The notes under the pieces: model-generated
Database searches by the model: none
The model's input: only the letters and a program-made list of their open reading frames with translations
What the model was told of the DNA's origin: nothing
Position numbers and translations under genes: made by a program
Source of the DNA: Theobroma cacao
Taxonomy: Eukaryota; Streptophyta; Magnoliopsida; Malvales; Malvaceae
Direction: 5' to 3'
Length of the DNA: 64,000 nt
NCBI RefSeq assembly: GCF_000208745.1
Contig: NC_030852.1
Coordinates: forward strand, 22,413,853-22,477,852
Shown here: piece after piece, positions 1 to 14,700 of the stretch
How positions within the stretch are numbered: the stretch's first letter is position 1
How the letters are laid out: the number at the start of each line of letters is the position of its first letter

Positions 1-812
1 GGTATTGAAGCTCAGGTTGTTCGTTGCCCCTCTATAGATCAAGGATACAGACACAATCACAAAAGATAAGCATAAATCCCCAATCTCTTTCCCTTCTTTC
101 ATCCCTTCCAAATGAATTTTCATTGCAAAAGCAGTCTGCATCCCTGTACCTGTAAACTCTTCTCTGCCATAGCCACCCCCTTAACCAGCATACTCCCTCT
201 TATGGAATATACTTTCTCTCTCTTAACCTTCCCCATTTCTCTCTGTTCTCCTTATCATGTTAACAAAAGTGTCAATTCCCCAACCATTTTATTCTGGCAA
301 TCAGCCACTTCTGCCATAAAACACCCAAGGCCCAGCCAAATGATGAGAGAAAAGCCCTTTTCCAGTGCCTATTTGATGTCCTCATTATTTTTTCCCTCAT
401 CTGGATTTTTTCTTGTATGGTATCTCATTATGTCTGATACATATCAAACCACATATTAGGGGCACGTCCATGTTGGACAAAGTAACAACATAGACAAAAA
501 GGGGGATATCATGTATCCCAGCTTCATAGCTGCCCTGTCTATTCAATAATTAGTTGTTTGTTGCCCCACATTTCTTTTCCATGCTGTATGCCATTTGCTT
601 CTTCAATTACTAGCACTGGACCTAAATGTAAGGGGCATTTACTGGTGTTATTCGAAGTTTTTAGTTAAATATGGTGTTTGTGGTGGGCTTATTTTCAAGT
701 TGGGGTACTACACCTATAGTCAATTAGTATTTGATTATATGCTTAATAAGGGTGAATGACAAATTACAATTTCGAATGGGTAATGATCATGTTGCCCTTT
801 TTGCATAATTAC
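1..812. other. Intron or flank beyond exon 4 of the CDK-like kinase gene
   Basis: This stretch follows the donor site (GT on the minus strand at 812-811) of the last kinase exon seen. I looked on the minus strand for the next expected exon of the family, which encodes a conserved segment rich in Pro and Tyr just after the kinase domain, and did not find it. The stretch is therefore most likely the start of a long intron, with the 3' half of the gene outside the window. Nothing else is recognisable. Confidence 0.5.
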
Positions 813-3801
813 CTCTGATGCAAGAGCACTGGAAGCAGTCCCACGCTTGTATGGCTCCACTGAAAGCAAAGTTTCTATTAAGTTCACAGCAGTTGCTGGT
901 AAATCTTTAAAAGTCTCCCGAAGACAACTATCATAAGGTTGTTGTGGTTTGAATAGAGTTGCATGAGGAAGTCTTGATTTTTTCCAGTAATCGTCGGGTG
1001 GGGACCCACAAAGCTTGAAAATTTTATGCAGTTGTTCCACCTGTACAGAACAAAGGTGATTTACGAAAACATACTTTTATTAGTGTCAGAAATGTATATC
1101 AGCAAGAAATTAGGTACCTAACTAAATAGAAATTGAACAACTAAACTGACTATCGGATTGCATATATACAATATGAAATACATATAGGATGTCAACGGGT
1201 CATTCTAAAGGAATAAGACACTGTGGAGATGTCAAAGCAATAAACATTCAGTGCCTTTCAGATAAAGCACTCTCAATTAGAATTTTCTAATCAAACTTAT
1301 AAGATTGATACAGTAGCAATAATCAAACTTAATAAAAACACACATAGGACTGGAATTTCCAGAGACGCCAATATTCCATTCCTAGTAAAATTTCCCAAGT
1401 ACTGTGAAACTTGTTCTGTTCTTGTAATTGATCCTTTTCCTTATTATGAGGAATCAATTACTGTAGACTAGACCATCTCAGTAACACAAGTTATTTCCAC
1501 TGAAATTGTTCTTTTTCTTTTCTTGTCAAAAGATCCTTAAATAGTCTTTCTCAATATTACAACTACGATGAATAATGATGTAAAAGATATGTACTTTAGC
1601 AAGGTGCATACCTCTGTTCTCCCTTGTAGGATAGGTTTCCCAAGGAGAAGTTCAGCAAATACACAGCCAACACTCCAAAGGTCCACAGCTGCTGTATAAT
1701 CTGTAGAACCCAACAAAAGTTCTGGAGGACGGTACCATAAGGTAACAACACGACTTGTTAAGGGTTGCCTATGCCCAGAAGCACAGAAGTTTGCCAAACC
1801 AAAATCGGCCATTTTTAGGATTCCTTCATTATTTACAAGGAGATTTGATCCTTTAATGTCCCGATGCATTATACCTCGTGAATGGCAGTGATCAAGTCCA
1901 GATAACAACTGCTTCACGTAGCATTTAATCTACAAAACAAAATCAATATTCATTAGTGAAGATGCATATTTCAAGTTTATCGAGGCATGTGAATTATTTC
2001 ACTTGTTTTTCTCCGCATTATAACACATTCATTTTTGGGTTTTAGACAACTTTAGATTTTGGTATTTGAATGACTGTGCATCCCAGTAAATATATTTTAC
2101 AGCAATTTGTATTCCAAGGACTTTTGATTCCGTCTCAAATGATAAACCTACATATAGGACACTAGAGAGAAGAAAACAATGTCATTATCAACATGGGTTC
2201 TGTATACATGCCACCATAGAAAATTAGACTAACCTTATCCAGAGAGGCAAAGTGAACAAACCTGTGACTCGCTGAACTTGATGTCAGGACAAGACAGAAG
2301 TCCAGTGATATCATGTTCCATGTACTCAAATACAAGGTATATGCTACATGACATTCTGGAAGTAATTATCCCCTCCAATTTTATGATGTTTGGATGGTCA
2401 AGCCTTCGAAGAATTAGTATCTCTCTTGCCATGAAGCGAACACTCTCAGGCTCAAAATTGTCAAACCGAACCTTCTTCAGAGCAACTATCTTTCCAGTCT
2501 CAAGGTCTCGAGCTCGGAAAACGGTGCTATATGTACCTTGTCCAATCTGTTAAAGCAATTGAAAATCACTTAAGATTATAACATATTTACATCCAATATC
2601 AGGAAGAGTATCACATCCCAAGACAACTATAAATAATTCTAGTTCGCGTTGAGAAATTAGTAAACATAAATACAAAGATATAAAGGTAAAAGGAAATATA
2701 AGAAGTCACAAGCTGGGGTAAAAAAAAATCACATACCGAGTAGTTAATAGATTTAGGGTAAGAAAAACACCTATCTGAGAACCTTCTGACCATAAAAGTT
2801 GCTTTTAACAGAACAATAAGGTTCAAGTTATGTCAATTCTATAGCAAAACAAGCTTAACCAGTGATTAAAAGCTTAAGAGAACCACTTCGAGTGACGTGT
2901 CCATGGTTGTCCAAACAATTCAAAGGACTTCTATACCTGAAGGATTGAAAGCATCAAATTTTATGCATGGAACATACATGATTAACAAGAATTGCCTCTG
3001 CCTACATGGCATGATATTGCATATACAAATTACTGTAATTTTTTGCTCTTACTCTCTTCTTGATTTCCAAGGTCTATATAAGAGCAAGAATTGCTTGTGA
3101 AGAATGGAATTTTACACTTAACGTAAATTCAAAACGAATTGTAAAAAAAAAAAAAACGGAGTAAGAAAACGTGAAAGAAAAAAACAAACAAACAGACAGA
3201 ACTGATAGTATCCAACAAACACGATGCTCTGAACGAAAATGACAAAAGAAAAACAAAAGCATTAACAAGCAAAAAGAACACAAGTAATCAATTTTCTTAA
3301 CATCCCAAAAGAAGAAAATTTATGGGAAAACATGAAAGAAAAAGAAAATAAAAAGTTCCAAACCTTCTCAAGCTTCTCAAAAGAGTCAGCCTTGAGTGGG
3401 ACCCAACCGTGGATAGCTTCACCGGCGACGGCACTGAGCCAAGCAGGCCACCCAGCTGCCACGTGTTCGCCTTCTATATACTTTTGTAAATTCCCCAACC
3501 TCAAACTCAACGAGTCGGATCTCGAACTCGCCCGACCCGACTCACCCAACTCGCTCCCACTCAGTCCCAACCCACCGCACCCACTACCCAAATCACTCAC
3601 ACCGCCACTAGTACTATTCTTTTTCTTCTTCTTGCTACCGCCGCCGCCGCTGCTCCTCTTCTTCTCAAGCTCCGAGAACCCGACCCGCGACCGACCCGAA
3701 TTGGTCCCCACGCTACCGGCACCCGCATTTTCACGTAAGGCGCCGGAGTGGTCGAAAGCAGGCGTCACCGACACCGCCTGCTTCGAACTCACGCAACCCA
3801 T
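813..3801 (-). CDS. CDK-like Ser/Thr protein kinase (IBS1/At1g18670-At1g74330 type), 3' end outside window
   Basis: Four exons were rebuilt on the minus strand: 3801-3364, 2546-2262, 1929-1612 and 1040-813. All junctions are phase 0 with GT-AG introns, giving the first 423 residues. The protein starts MGCVSSK, an N-myristoylation signal with an adjacent palmitoylatable Cys, so it probably sits at a membrane. A Ser/Gly/Lys-rich linker follows. The kinase domain starts near residue 147 with the glycine loop IGQGTYST. Catalytic Lys is near 170 (VALKK), the HRDIKGSN loop has Asp265, DFG has Asp283, and the usual APE is PPE near 309-311. The helix MARE follows PESVRF, in place of the PSTAIRE of cell-cycle CDKs. 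The family phosphorylates proteins on Ser/Thr; Arabidopsis IBS1 is linked to primed defence. The ATG at 3801 was chosen because MGC is conserved in the family; an upstream in-frame ATG at 3906 would bury the myristoylation site. The C-terminal tail is missing from the window. Confidence 0.95.
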
Positions 3802-6800
3802 CAATGGCCGTTGATCATGTGATGAACAAAACAAAAAGATCCCAACTTTCTTTCTGGGATTTCTTTTTATGGCGCGGACCCGGAAAAAACAAGAATTAAC
3901 AAACACAACGGGGGAGTGAGTTGTAAACGGAGTTTCAGCTTCTCTCTGTCTCTGCGTCTCTATCCTTTCTTCTTAGAAAGAAAGCAACAAAAGAGAGCAG
4001 AAAACGAAGCCTTTTATACAATGAACATCCAAAGATAGGAGAATTTCTTCTTTCACTTTCAAAAATTATATTTATATACGTATGTGTATATATTTTTGTG
4101 GGAAGCGCCAATTGCGGGGAAGATAATGGATAGAGAAAGAAGGGTTTTTAATGTGGCTGGCAAACAAAACAGTGAGGCTACCGAAATCAACGGAAAGATT
4201 GAAATGAAAACCTTTTGATGAAGTTCTCCTTTTGAAGCAAAATTTCTAGGGAATTAAATGGGAAAAAGAAACGTTCCCCTTTTTTTTGTTTGTTTGCTTG
4301 GGAGTCTCTATATTCTCTCTTCTTGTTTCTGTCTGTCTGTCTGTCCCTGTAAAATTTTGTTTTGTCAAGTCTCTGTTTAATGAAGTTTGTATCATTCTGT
4401 GTTTGTATTCCACAGGGTGAGTACAAATAATGGCTGCCATTTTACTACAAACAGACAGGGGTGCCTTTTCTTAAATAATAATAATAATAATTAATGACTA
4501 ATGATTTGTTTTATATTAATTTAATAATTGATTTATTTTTTGGCCCTTTTTGCTTAATGGGAATGGTTGGGTTGTTGTTGACTTAAATGAGGGTTTTTTG
4601 TCTTTGAAAATCTTAGGTTTGAAATCTACGTTGCCGGTTCGTTGCATATCCCTCTACTACCAAAAACCCGTGATATGAATCTCTAATAACTTGATGCAAT
4701 TAATTATACACTTTCCATGTTACATGGTCCAGATTTGGTTGAAGCACAATAGTAAATGTACGTTTGGATTCTGAATTTTCTGTTACGTAAGAGCAGGGGA
4801 TGGGGGATGGGAGAGAGGAACCAAATTAGAGAGAGAAGAGGAGAGGCCCAATGCCTTTTCAGATACGGCACGTGAAGAGAGAGAGAGAGAGAGAAGCAGA
4901 GGCAATTCATTTTCATTGAACAAGGCATTCAATTTTAAGGAAAGCAAAAGCAGAAAACACACCAAAGGCAGAAATTAATTGAGTTTGCTCACTTTTGCCC
5001 CCCACAATTTCTCCCTCGCCTTTCTCCGCTTCTCATCTCTCACACCTTTGCTCCTTTCTTTCATTTTATTGTTTCTTTATTATAATAATACAAATAAAAA
5101 AAAAACGAAAGAAAAGAGTAGCAACTAAAAGTGGGTCCAAATCTTTATGTTGAGAAGCCTAAATCAAAACAAAGCATCTCCCTCCTCTCTATGCCTACTC
5201 CTTCTTTCTTCTTTGTACTACAGCTATAGCCAATCCTTAATGGGAAAATATCTAATGTTAGCATCTTTTTGGTGTAAGTTTGACATTGACCTCTTAATTT
5301 TTTTTCCCTCGTAAAAAGCAGATGACTTTTTCTTTTGGGGGTGTTGGGATGGAATGGTAGTGAGTTCATATTTGATGATCATGAAAGGTCTTTTTTCTGT
5401 TTCTTTATTTATTTTTTTTATGTTGGGATCGCTTTTGTCTGCCCAATGATTTGATTTTGCTTATTAGGTTAAAGATTAATTCTCTTAGAGTGGGTTTAAT
5501 ATAAACCCCTAAGCAACTCTCTCTTTTGTTCTTTACTGCTTTTGGGGTTGTGCTAAGCATATAAAGAAAAAAACTATTAGAAAACATCAATGTGCCATTA
5601 GACCTTGGGATAAGTTGTGAAAGGAATAAAAAATATTGGAAAAGCCCTGCAATTCAAGTGGGAATTAATTAAATGTGGAAACAAAAGAAGCTCAGACAGG
5701 GTAGTGAAAGCTTCATTTTCAAATGACTGATCCCACACAAAAAGAGAATGTTGGATTAAGAGAATATCTTACCTTGGTTTTAAGTTATGATCTATCACTA
5801 TAACCATAAAACTATATTTAAGGAATTAAGCTCCCTATTTGCCTCATTGCTATTATACCATTTTTTTTCCTCAAAAATTTCAATTTTAATTCTGTCCCAA
5901 CTCCTTACACCATGAGCAAAAGGAGAAGATGAAAACCATGGGAAAAGAAATACCAAGGTGGATGATTTTTGTTTGGTGATTAGATAGCCCTATTTAGTAG
6001 GGAATTTGACAACCTGAAATGGTGGTGATATGAGATCATTATTAAGAGTGATTAGGCTGTTTTGGGAGGTGATTTAATTCTCATCTAAAACGATGGAAAA
6101 CTTTTTTTATAAAAATAAAGTGATTTATAACATTAATTATGAATAATATTACCTTTTTAATGTGTGAATGAAAATTTTGTGTTTGTCACAAAATTTTAAT
6201 TAGTTTCATATGGTAAATATTTAATTTTTTTTCCAAAATAATATGCTTTGTACCAAACTCAAAGGTAGCTTACATACTTTTCTTTGTTTCTCTTTTATGT
6301 TATGTACAATTTTTGTTTTCTTATCAAATTCATTGTCATTTTGTTACATTTAGTATCATTTTCTGATTCATTCAAAAAATTTTATGTAATTAATATTTTA
6401 GAAGTTAATTTACCTATCGATATACACAATTTTTTTCTGCTTTTTGATTAAACCATTTAATTATACCTTATATCCAAGAAACAAAAATATCAATTTTTTA
6501 CAAATTGCTGTCTTTATACAATATTCAAATTATTTTTATTTTAATTTATTATGATTATGTTGATATTTTTTTTTAAAAAAAATTACATTTCATTTTATGT
6601 GACACAAAACGTGATAATTTTTAACTCTGATAATTAATAATTATTAGCCAAACATGATAATTTTGAATTTTAGAAATAATAACTCGGTAATAATAAAATC
6701 ACCATAGTGATTAAATCGCCATGATAATCTTGAAAATAATACCAAACTCTATAGAATTTGGGTGATGAGCAAGGTAGAGGTTGAAATTAAGGTAGAGTCA

Positions 6801-9800
6801 TTTACATTTTACATCCTTTAGCATATATATGTGGGTGAATTAAAAGTAATCAAATGGATTTGTGCAACAATACAGACTCTCCCTTTTGACTATTTCAGGA
6901 GAAAAGCTTACATAAAGCACTGCTTGATTTATTGGCAATTGTCTAGCCGAAAGAGCATATACACGAAGCACTATGTAATTGTTCCCTTATAGCTGCTTGT
7001 CCACATAAAGCTGCAAAACATCTTATGGATGATAAAAGTACACTACATCATACATATTCTATAGCACACTTTCTTACATATATACTACTATGAACAACCT
7101 AATTGTGAAGGATTTGATCCTCCCATTCTGTTGTAAGTTTCTCCCCCATAAGAGAAATATGTGTCTCATTGCTTGGCTATATATTTAGAAACAAAAATTT
7201 ATCAATTTATTATTATTTATTATTTTCATATGATTTGAGTAGTGAAATAATTCGATTGTTACAAATAAAATATTATTACGCTTTTTATAATTCTTTTTTT
7301 TTATTTTTGCAAGATATAATTTTAATTTTTTTATTTATGCTAGGACAAACATGTAGTATATATTTAAACTTACTTGTAAAGTTTAAAAAATTCACTCAAT
7401 ATATATATATATATAAATTAATAATTTTCTGAAAAATTAGAAAGTTTCAAAGATTAGATGTATGGATGTAAAGAAAGTGCAAAAAAGAAAAAAAGAAAAA
7501 GAAAAGGTTAAAGGTCTATAAAGTGTTAAACGATGATTCAAAAAAGTTAGGAAGCACCCATATTATAGATGTATAGTAAATCTCAAAATAACTTAAACTT
7601 AGGAAAATTTTAAGATATAGTACTACTTTCATATAAGGACATTGCTTCTTTCTCTTGTGCAATAGTATAATTATTTAGGGTTTCTTTGTGATGTTGAAAG
7701 ATGTCATCAACTATAAAGAGGAGTGTCCAAAGTTTTGTGGGGATTTGCATCCCAAAACAAGGGTTTGAGTCTGTATATGAAGAAACATAGCAATGTTTTG
7801 TCATCATCAAACTGGCCTCCCTCAAAACAAACAAAGAAACAAAAGAAAGAGGGAAGAAATTATGTCCTTTGGGGTTCATCAAATGAAAAAGAAATATTAG
7901 GTTGTGGTCCTCTACCCAACAATATGTGAGAGGAAAGGGATTTGGAAATAACAAAAAGCAAATGGGCAATGGCATCCCTTTTTGCATGCAGGTTTAATAA
8001 ATCAAACTGATCATCCATTTGCAGGTTTATGTGAATACAAATATTTTAAGATCAGTGTGGAACAGTGAAAAGAATATTTGCTGTAAATTGTAATACTACA
8101 AAACTTTTTTTTTTTCTTTTATCAATTTGCATGTGAGCTGTGTCACCCCTTCTTCTACTCCCATATTAAGACATGATTGCTGCCTCCCATGGTACAGAAA
8201 AGCACTCAAATGCACTCATGCACAAAATATATATATATATATATTTTTCATAACACAAAAGAAACCCTTTTAGGAAAGAATAATTATACATACCGTTCAC
8301 TGTTATTCTTTTTCCCATCTTCTTTTGTGATCCTGATCCTGTTGATGGATGGGAAGACCTTCAAACAATGTTTTTTCTCATAGGCATGCAACATCTTGAC
8401 ATGGTCTTTGCATCAATACTATGTGATTATCATGTTATTTTTATATTTCTATTTTTTTTATTTGAAAAATAACAATGGAGAGAATGCATGGATCATTCCA
8501 TCTTAGGCCGAAACACAGACGTGGATTTACATTCTGAATAATGCGTGTGCTAGGATATGCAACCATGGACAAATTAGCTATATATTTATATATACAGTTA
8601 AAGTAGATGCTATAAATGCGAGAGACAAAACCAGGGTTTGAGTTTAAAGAAGGTAATGAAGGTGGTTGGCTTGTGTTTAATTAGTACTTTGTCTCTAGGG
8701 CCAAATGATTGAACAACAGTACTGTTACTATGCGTTTTGTCGCAATTGGGACAAATTCAGCTTAGCAATACCAAAGTTTGATATGGGATTAGGTATTGAA
8801 TCAAGCGAAGGGAAAGTGAAGAGAAGAGAGTGATGAGTGGGCTAAGTCAAAGGTAGGTCTAGTGGTGTCATAATCCAAATCATTGCACAACAACCCTCAC
8901 TCTTCACACTCTAAAACATCCACATAATTTCCTTTAATTTGCCAACATTTTCCCTTGTGCTTCATCTTTATCTTATAACCCTTTAGTTGGGTGATTGCAT
9001 TTATATTGCATTCATTAACACAGATGGGAAGGAGCTATACACTTGGAGCTCGTCCTAGCCACACAAGGTATATACAACATCATTACCAGATACATAATAC
9101 TTATACTCCCCTTTTGAAGGTGTTATATAAGTTCAAATTTATAATCTATAAAATAAGAAAGGATAATTATCTTCAATTATGTATTTCAAACTTAATAATA
9201 ATACTCAGGGTATTACCAAATATTAGGAAATGAATTTGACTGATAGAAAACCTAACCAATAGACCTTCTAAAAAGAATAAAAGGGAAAAAAAAAAAACCC
9301 CTAAATTTAAGGGACGATTCTTCACTCATGTCATCTTAGTCCACTATGATTTTGTCAATACATTATTATGCTTGAAAACAATAAGACCTGAAACTTTTTC
9401 AAGGGGTTCTATTTTGTTTGCCAGCTTGGGTGTTATTATTACTAATCATTCCTTATGATTTCTTCAACCCTCAAAATGGGGATTTAGAGAAAATGATATG
9501 AACTTAGGAAGTAAACCCTCTCTCTCTCATTTTCTTTTATTAATCAAAATGCAGAGGATGAGGGAAGAGTATGAGGCCACCCCCCACATGCTAAGACTTT
9601 AGGTGGTGTAGGTGGGTGAAGTGGGGAGTCTACCTTTTCCATCCACTCACACACAGTCTATATATATATATTTTCTTAATGAGACAGCATCCGATAAACA
9701 AGTTTTGATTGTCAGTCAATATCAAATGTAGTATGAAGCATGGGTCAACTTTTCTTACTAATCCTATGTCAAATTGGTTCCTGTCATGTATTAGGAGCTA

Positions 9801-11714
9801 GGTATGACTTTTGAGACCTCTTCTGGAAACAAGGAAAAGGGTTCAAAGAATTTTTCCAACTTTCAATGGGAGCTAGGTGTGACATTCAGCATCTTGAGGC
9901 TTTAAACCAACTGTCTTGCTAATTGAGGTTTCAATGCATTCCCTAAGGACAGTGCAAGTCCTTTTCAAGATCTAACCAAAGAAGAAGAAGAAGAAGCAGC
10001 AGCCTAAGCCCTCGAAATGGAGAACAAAGAATTCAGAGGATGTGATTGCCCAAGTCATTGCCATCTTCACATGTTCAAGGCTGCCAGATCATTGTTGTAT
10101 CATACCTTGTCCCTACAACTTGTATAGCAAGTAAAGGCGGTAATTGAGCAAGTTAGGTCGAATCTCGAATTAATTCGCGTTAGGTTATTTTAAAATTAAA
10201 ATTTTTTTAAATAATTTTAAATTCAAATCATTTTGAATTTAAATCATTCAAATTTGATATTTAAATTATTTGAATTCGAATTATTTTGAATTTAAATTGT
10301 TAAAAATTTTAAAATCAAATTGAAATAAATATTATATAGGTCAAATTAAATTTCATCAATCAATTTTTAAGTGATTTGAAATCACAGTTTCATTAATATG
10401 CAGTATATGTTCAATTTTTATTTTTCACATCATAAAAAATTTTAGAAAATCATAAAATCATATAACAAGGAAGAAAACGAGTGAATTAAAAGTTATTTAT
10501 TAGTTTAGAATTATTTTATATAAGAAATTAATAATTTGCTCCTAAAAAGTTATTATTTATTGATCGAGTTTTAATTTTCATTTTTAATGCACTAATTATT
10601 ATTAGTTATTGTTAATTTCACCATAATTATGGTTTTGACTTACAATTTAAAATATCAACAATAATTCCAAAAATTAGGATTCATTTCTCAAATATTAGAA
10701 TTTTATTAAAAAATAAATAATAAAAAAACTAGTCAAGATTTTGAATATAATTAATATTTACTTCTCCTTTTTGGCTATTTTAAAAGTTAAGGTTTATTAT
10801 AGGAAATTTAAATGATATACAATGATAGCTTTTTTAGGTGACATGGGAAAAGATTTTTTAATCAATATTCTCCCTACTACATTTTAAGTCATATATCTTT
10901 TATAATTATCTAATATCTATCTAAAGTGAAATAAAGTAAAATATTTAAAGAAGATGTCATCGATCATTTTTTTTTAAATTATGGTCAATTATTTTTTTAA
11001 TTTATAAATTACTTTTTATTTTCACAATTATTATCATCTAATCTAATTATTTATTTTATTATTTCCTAAAGAGTTCAAAAAAAAAATAGAAAAATAGAAA
11101 AACTTTTATTTACCGCGTATAATTGTAAAACTTGAAGCAAAAATATTCTCTTTTTCATTCATAAGGATAATTGTCAAAGGTCTATAAAATTATAAAAAAA
11201 GAAAATAAAATTTTGAAAATAATTTAATATTATTAAATATTAGTAACTAAATAGTTCGAATTATATTTATTATTTTTTAAAATAAAATTATACTTTATTT
11301 AAATTGGAGTAATATTGCATCCGAGACGTAGTTCAATGAGCTCAATCATTCCCTTTCCTCTTCCAAAGTGGAGACAAAGGAGAGCCATCCCATCCCCACA
11401 CCGATGGAATCCCATTGCGCTTTACAAGTATGAAGGATTGAGGCAGAATTCAACCCACCTTTGACAAAGCAACACTCCACGCGAAATGGGGATGAAAACG
11501 ACATCTCATCAAATCCAAAACTACAATCACAGATCTGATTCAAGTGTTCAATTTGTGGCCCCAAAAAGCTTGGGGGAGGTTCAATTTCAGTTTACGTTCC
11601 TATCAGAATGAACATGTTCTCAAGCACTCTGCACAACATCAGATATGCAGAATCAGATACATGTTGTTTGAAAATCTTGTCAAGAGTCTTGCATCAATAT
11701 GTAGCCTTTGTTTG
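3802..11714. other. Intergenic spacer, AT-rich, no supported gene
   Basis: The first few hundred bases are the presumed 5' UTR and promoter of the kinase gene (minus strand). The rest is AT-rich sequence with short simple repeats and no reading frame resembling a protein family. A (GA)n run lies at about 4876-4895 and (TA)n runs at about 7397-7416 and 9660-9671. From about 10140 to 10400 there are many overlapping short inverted repeats made of AAATT and GAATTT words, which looks like a degraded repeat. Confidence 0.6.
4876..4895. repeat. (GA)n microsatellite
   Basis: An uninterrupted GA run of about ten units in the spacer upstream of the kinase gene. Confidence 0.8.
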
Positions 11715-14700
11715 CTATAAAGATTCTTTATCATATGGCAGTTTGCAGGCAGCCAAGTCATCTTTTGACTTGTATTTTCCAAGCATTTCAGCAAGAGTTC
11801 TGCAGCGACACTGATTACCAGGCCGACTTACATCCCCATAAACGGCCATTTCGATAATGTCAAGCTCCTTATCTACAAGATGTAAAAACAACATTTGAAT
11901 TTAGGTAAATACTTCAAACTTGAAATGATAAATTATACACACACACACACAAAGAGATATGATACCACAATGGAACAAAATAGTTATTCGAAGAAACTAT
12001 TGTCTGGAGGGCAAGGCAAGAACTGCCTATTTTATGCTTAAGGAAGGAAAAATAGGGGATAATTAAAAGCTTAGAAGTTGAGGCGAACCAGAATGGTGAA
12101 CAAGCAAGTCACAGTTGGGCATGGATCAAAATGGCCAGATCAAAATTATAGCCTAACCTTGTAAAATAAACCTCTAAATTACTATTTACTGCAACCACAA
12201 AAACTGCAAATTATTGGTTTGCTTTGAAATATGCTTCTCAGTACCAAGATGCTTATGCACACTTGTTAATTAAAGTAATTTTAAAACAAGTAAATGCATT
12301 TAAATAGGATACTGCTTGACTTTACCTAGAACAAAATTCATGGAACAAAAGTTTTAACTCTCAATTTTTTTTTTGAAGTAAATTTCTACTTAGGTTGTCT
12401 ACATGAATTAAGATCGTCATATGAGAGGCTCTCAACTTGCTAAAGTGAACCAGAGTTCCTGTCCTACAGAATGGAGAAGCAATCATCCACACAGAAAACA
12501 TCATCTATGCTCAGGAACAATGGTTGTGCTAATTCAGCAGAAATCCTATGATCAGTGATGGCCAAACAACGCATTTGAAATCCATCAAGAGTAGAATGGC
12601 ACCAATGATGAAGCAGTGCCAGAAGTTTATCCTTCATCACAAGTAAGTCAGTGAGCGAGGATAGTGACAAGTGCATGTTTGGTAAACCCCGTTACTTAAC
12701 CAATCAGAAACAAAAAATTTCCCCCAGAATTTTAAAAATAAAGACTATTCTCAGACATTAATGTTTCCATAAGAAACTCTTGTTGTCACTGCTTCCTACC
12801 TGCATTTGCTCCTTGGAAACCAATGTTTTCAGGAACAAACCAAACTGGCCAGTTCAACCAGGAATATCACCAACTTGGACGAGAATATCAGCCTTGAAGC
12901 AATAAAAAATTAGACTAAACCATTCAAACTGCTTAACAAGGTTTGTTATTATTTTTTACTATATGGATTTTAATCCTCTAAAAACCATGTGCTTTATAGC
13001 CTGAAGTTCTAAATCCCACTTTTGTCACCCAAAAATTAGAACCCAAGCTGTCACATACCTACTCCAAGGCCACACTTTCTCTTTTCGCTCTTGTAGAGTG
13101 GGGGTTTTTGTGGTAGGGAGAGAAAGGTAGTGCTGCAAATAAGTAAACAGGTTGTGCTAGAGGCAGCGGAGAGAAAGATTCCAGTGATGCCTGAAGCACC
13201 ATGTGCTGTGGAAAGTGAGAGAGAATAGGTGAGTGGCAGAATAAGGCAGAGAAGGTGTCGAGAATAGGAAAGTGGTAGAGTAAGACTGAGAATAGGGCAG
13301 AAAAAATGTAGAAAATAGGTAAGCAACATAGAAAGGCTAAGAATAGAGTGGAGAAGGGGTAAGTAGAAGAGAATTTGAGAGAAAATATTTAGAGAGTGTG
13401 TAAAAGTCTATTTGTTTTTGTCGAAGAAATCTTATTCTTGATTGAATTGTCCAAGCTCCATATTTAGAGAAGAAAAAATAGTTACTCAATAACAAACTTT
13501 AATATACCTAATGAGTAACAGTTATTGAAAAAGCTTTAATGTAGATAATAGGTAATAGTTGCTGAAACCCCATTATGTGGCCATTTAGAGTAGTGGGCTT
13601 TTCTAGCAAATGGTCATTAATATTGTAATGAGATTTGTTCTTGAGTAAAAGGAAAAATGTAAAAGGGAAAAGGGAAAAACACATATATTTCAGGAAAAGG
13701 TTAAACCCTCCTAACAATCTCCAGATTCTGAGCCACCAAGCCAAACTCTCTAGAACATCCCAAAGGTGAAGCTAACATGTGAACCTTAACATTTGTTCCG
13801 AGTTACTTTTACTGTTGTTCGTGTGATATAATTGTTCTACCGGTTCTGGTTGTTCCCATTGCTCTCTGCATAGCATTCCCTAATTTTGTATTTCTTTCTT
13901 ATCTAATTAAATACCAATTGGCCAATTGTCAACACCCAGCCACACAGCCACCCATGCAGCAATCTTATAATGCTTGATTTCAGTTAGATTTCAAGTTTGT
14001 CTCTTTGGATTTTAGCATTTTTGAACTCCTTTTTCTGGTTGAAATGTATCAAACTAGTTCGCTCCTAGTAGTTTTGATTCTACGCTGTGTTTATTTGAGA
14101 AAAAAAAAAAGGAACATTGAGTGTACCAACTACCAAGAGCTTTTGTTTTTATCTACCTTGGAAATTTCTCACAAAAAATATTGTAACGTTGTAGGAATGT
14201 GAAGTTTGAATGCTTGAATTTTGAAAGTGGGCCAGTGGCGACAAGAAAGAGTGGCTCTTTTCCTCGACTTAGGTGAAGATCATGATGGCAAAAATTACAA
14301 TGAGTTCAACAAGTTGAACAGGGACCTAATCCAAACATTGTAGAAAATTGTTAGCACATTTTCTAACATTACCACCCCCCCTTTCCACACACACACAAAG
14401 AGAAGGTGGTTTTCTTCTTTAACAACAATGCCTTTAAGGAACAGAAACAGGCTATTAAGCAATTCTCCCTGAAGTCCTCAAACTCCAAAACACAAACATA
14501 CTAATTTAATTATAATAATACCACACTGATAATAATAGGACCAAGGATGATCTTTCTAGTAGGCATCCCAAACCAAGGTCTTGCTTTGCCAGCAAACTTA
14601 ATTTACTTTCTCTAAGATTGTGTTGAGGCCATCTTAAGAAAATAGACTTTGTGTTTAAAGTCCCACTGATCCCTCTAAGATGAGTGACAGATTACCAGGA

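Noticed and set aside
3332..3814. 160-codon plus-strand open frame over the kinase first exon
   Set aside because: It is the antisense shadow of the GC-rich first exon; the minus-strand reading has MGCVSSK and joins the kinase domain in frame.
7610..7987. 125-codon minus-strand open frame in the spacer
   Set aside because: No family resemblance, no exon partners, composition like the surrounding AT-rich spacer.
12464..12676. 70-codon minus-strand open frame inside HNH intron 2
   Set aside because: Reads smoothly but has no recognisable motif and lies within an intron on the same strand as the host gene; too short to support a gene.
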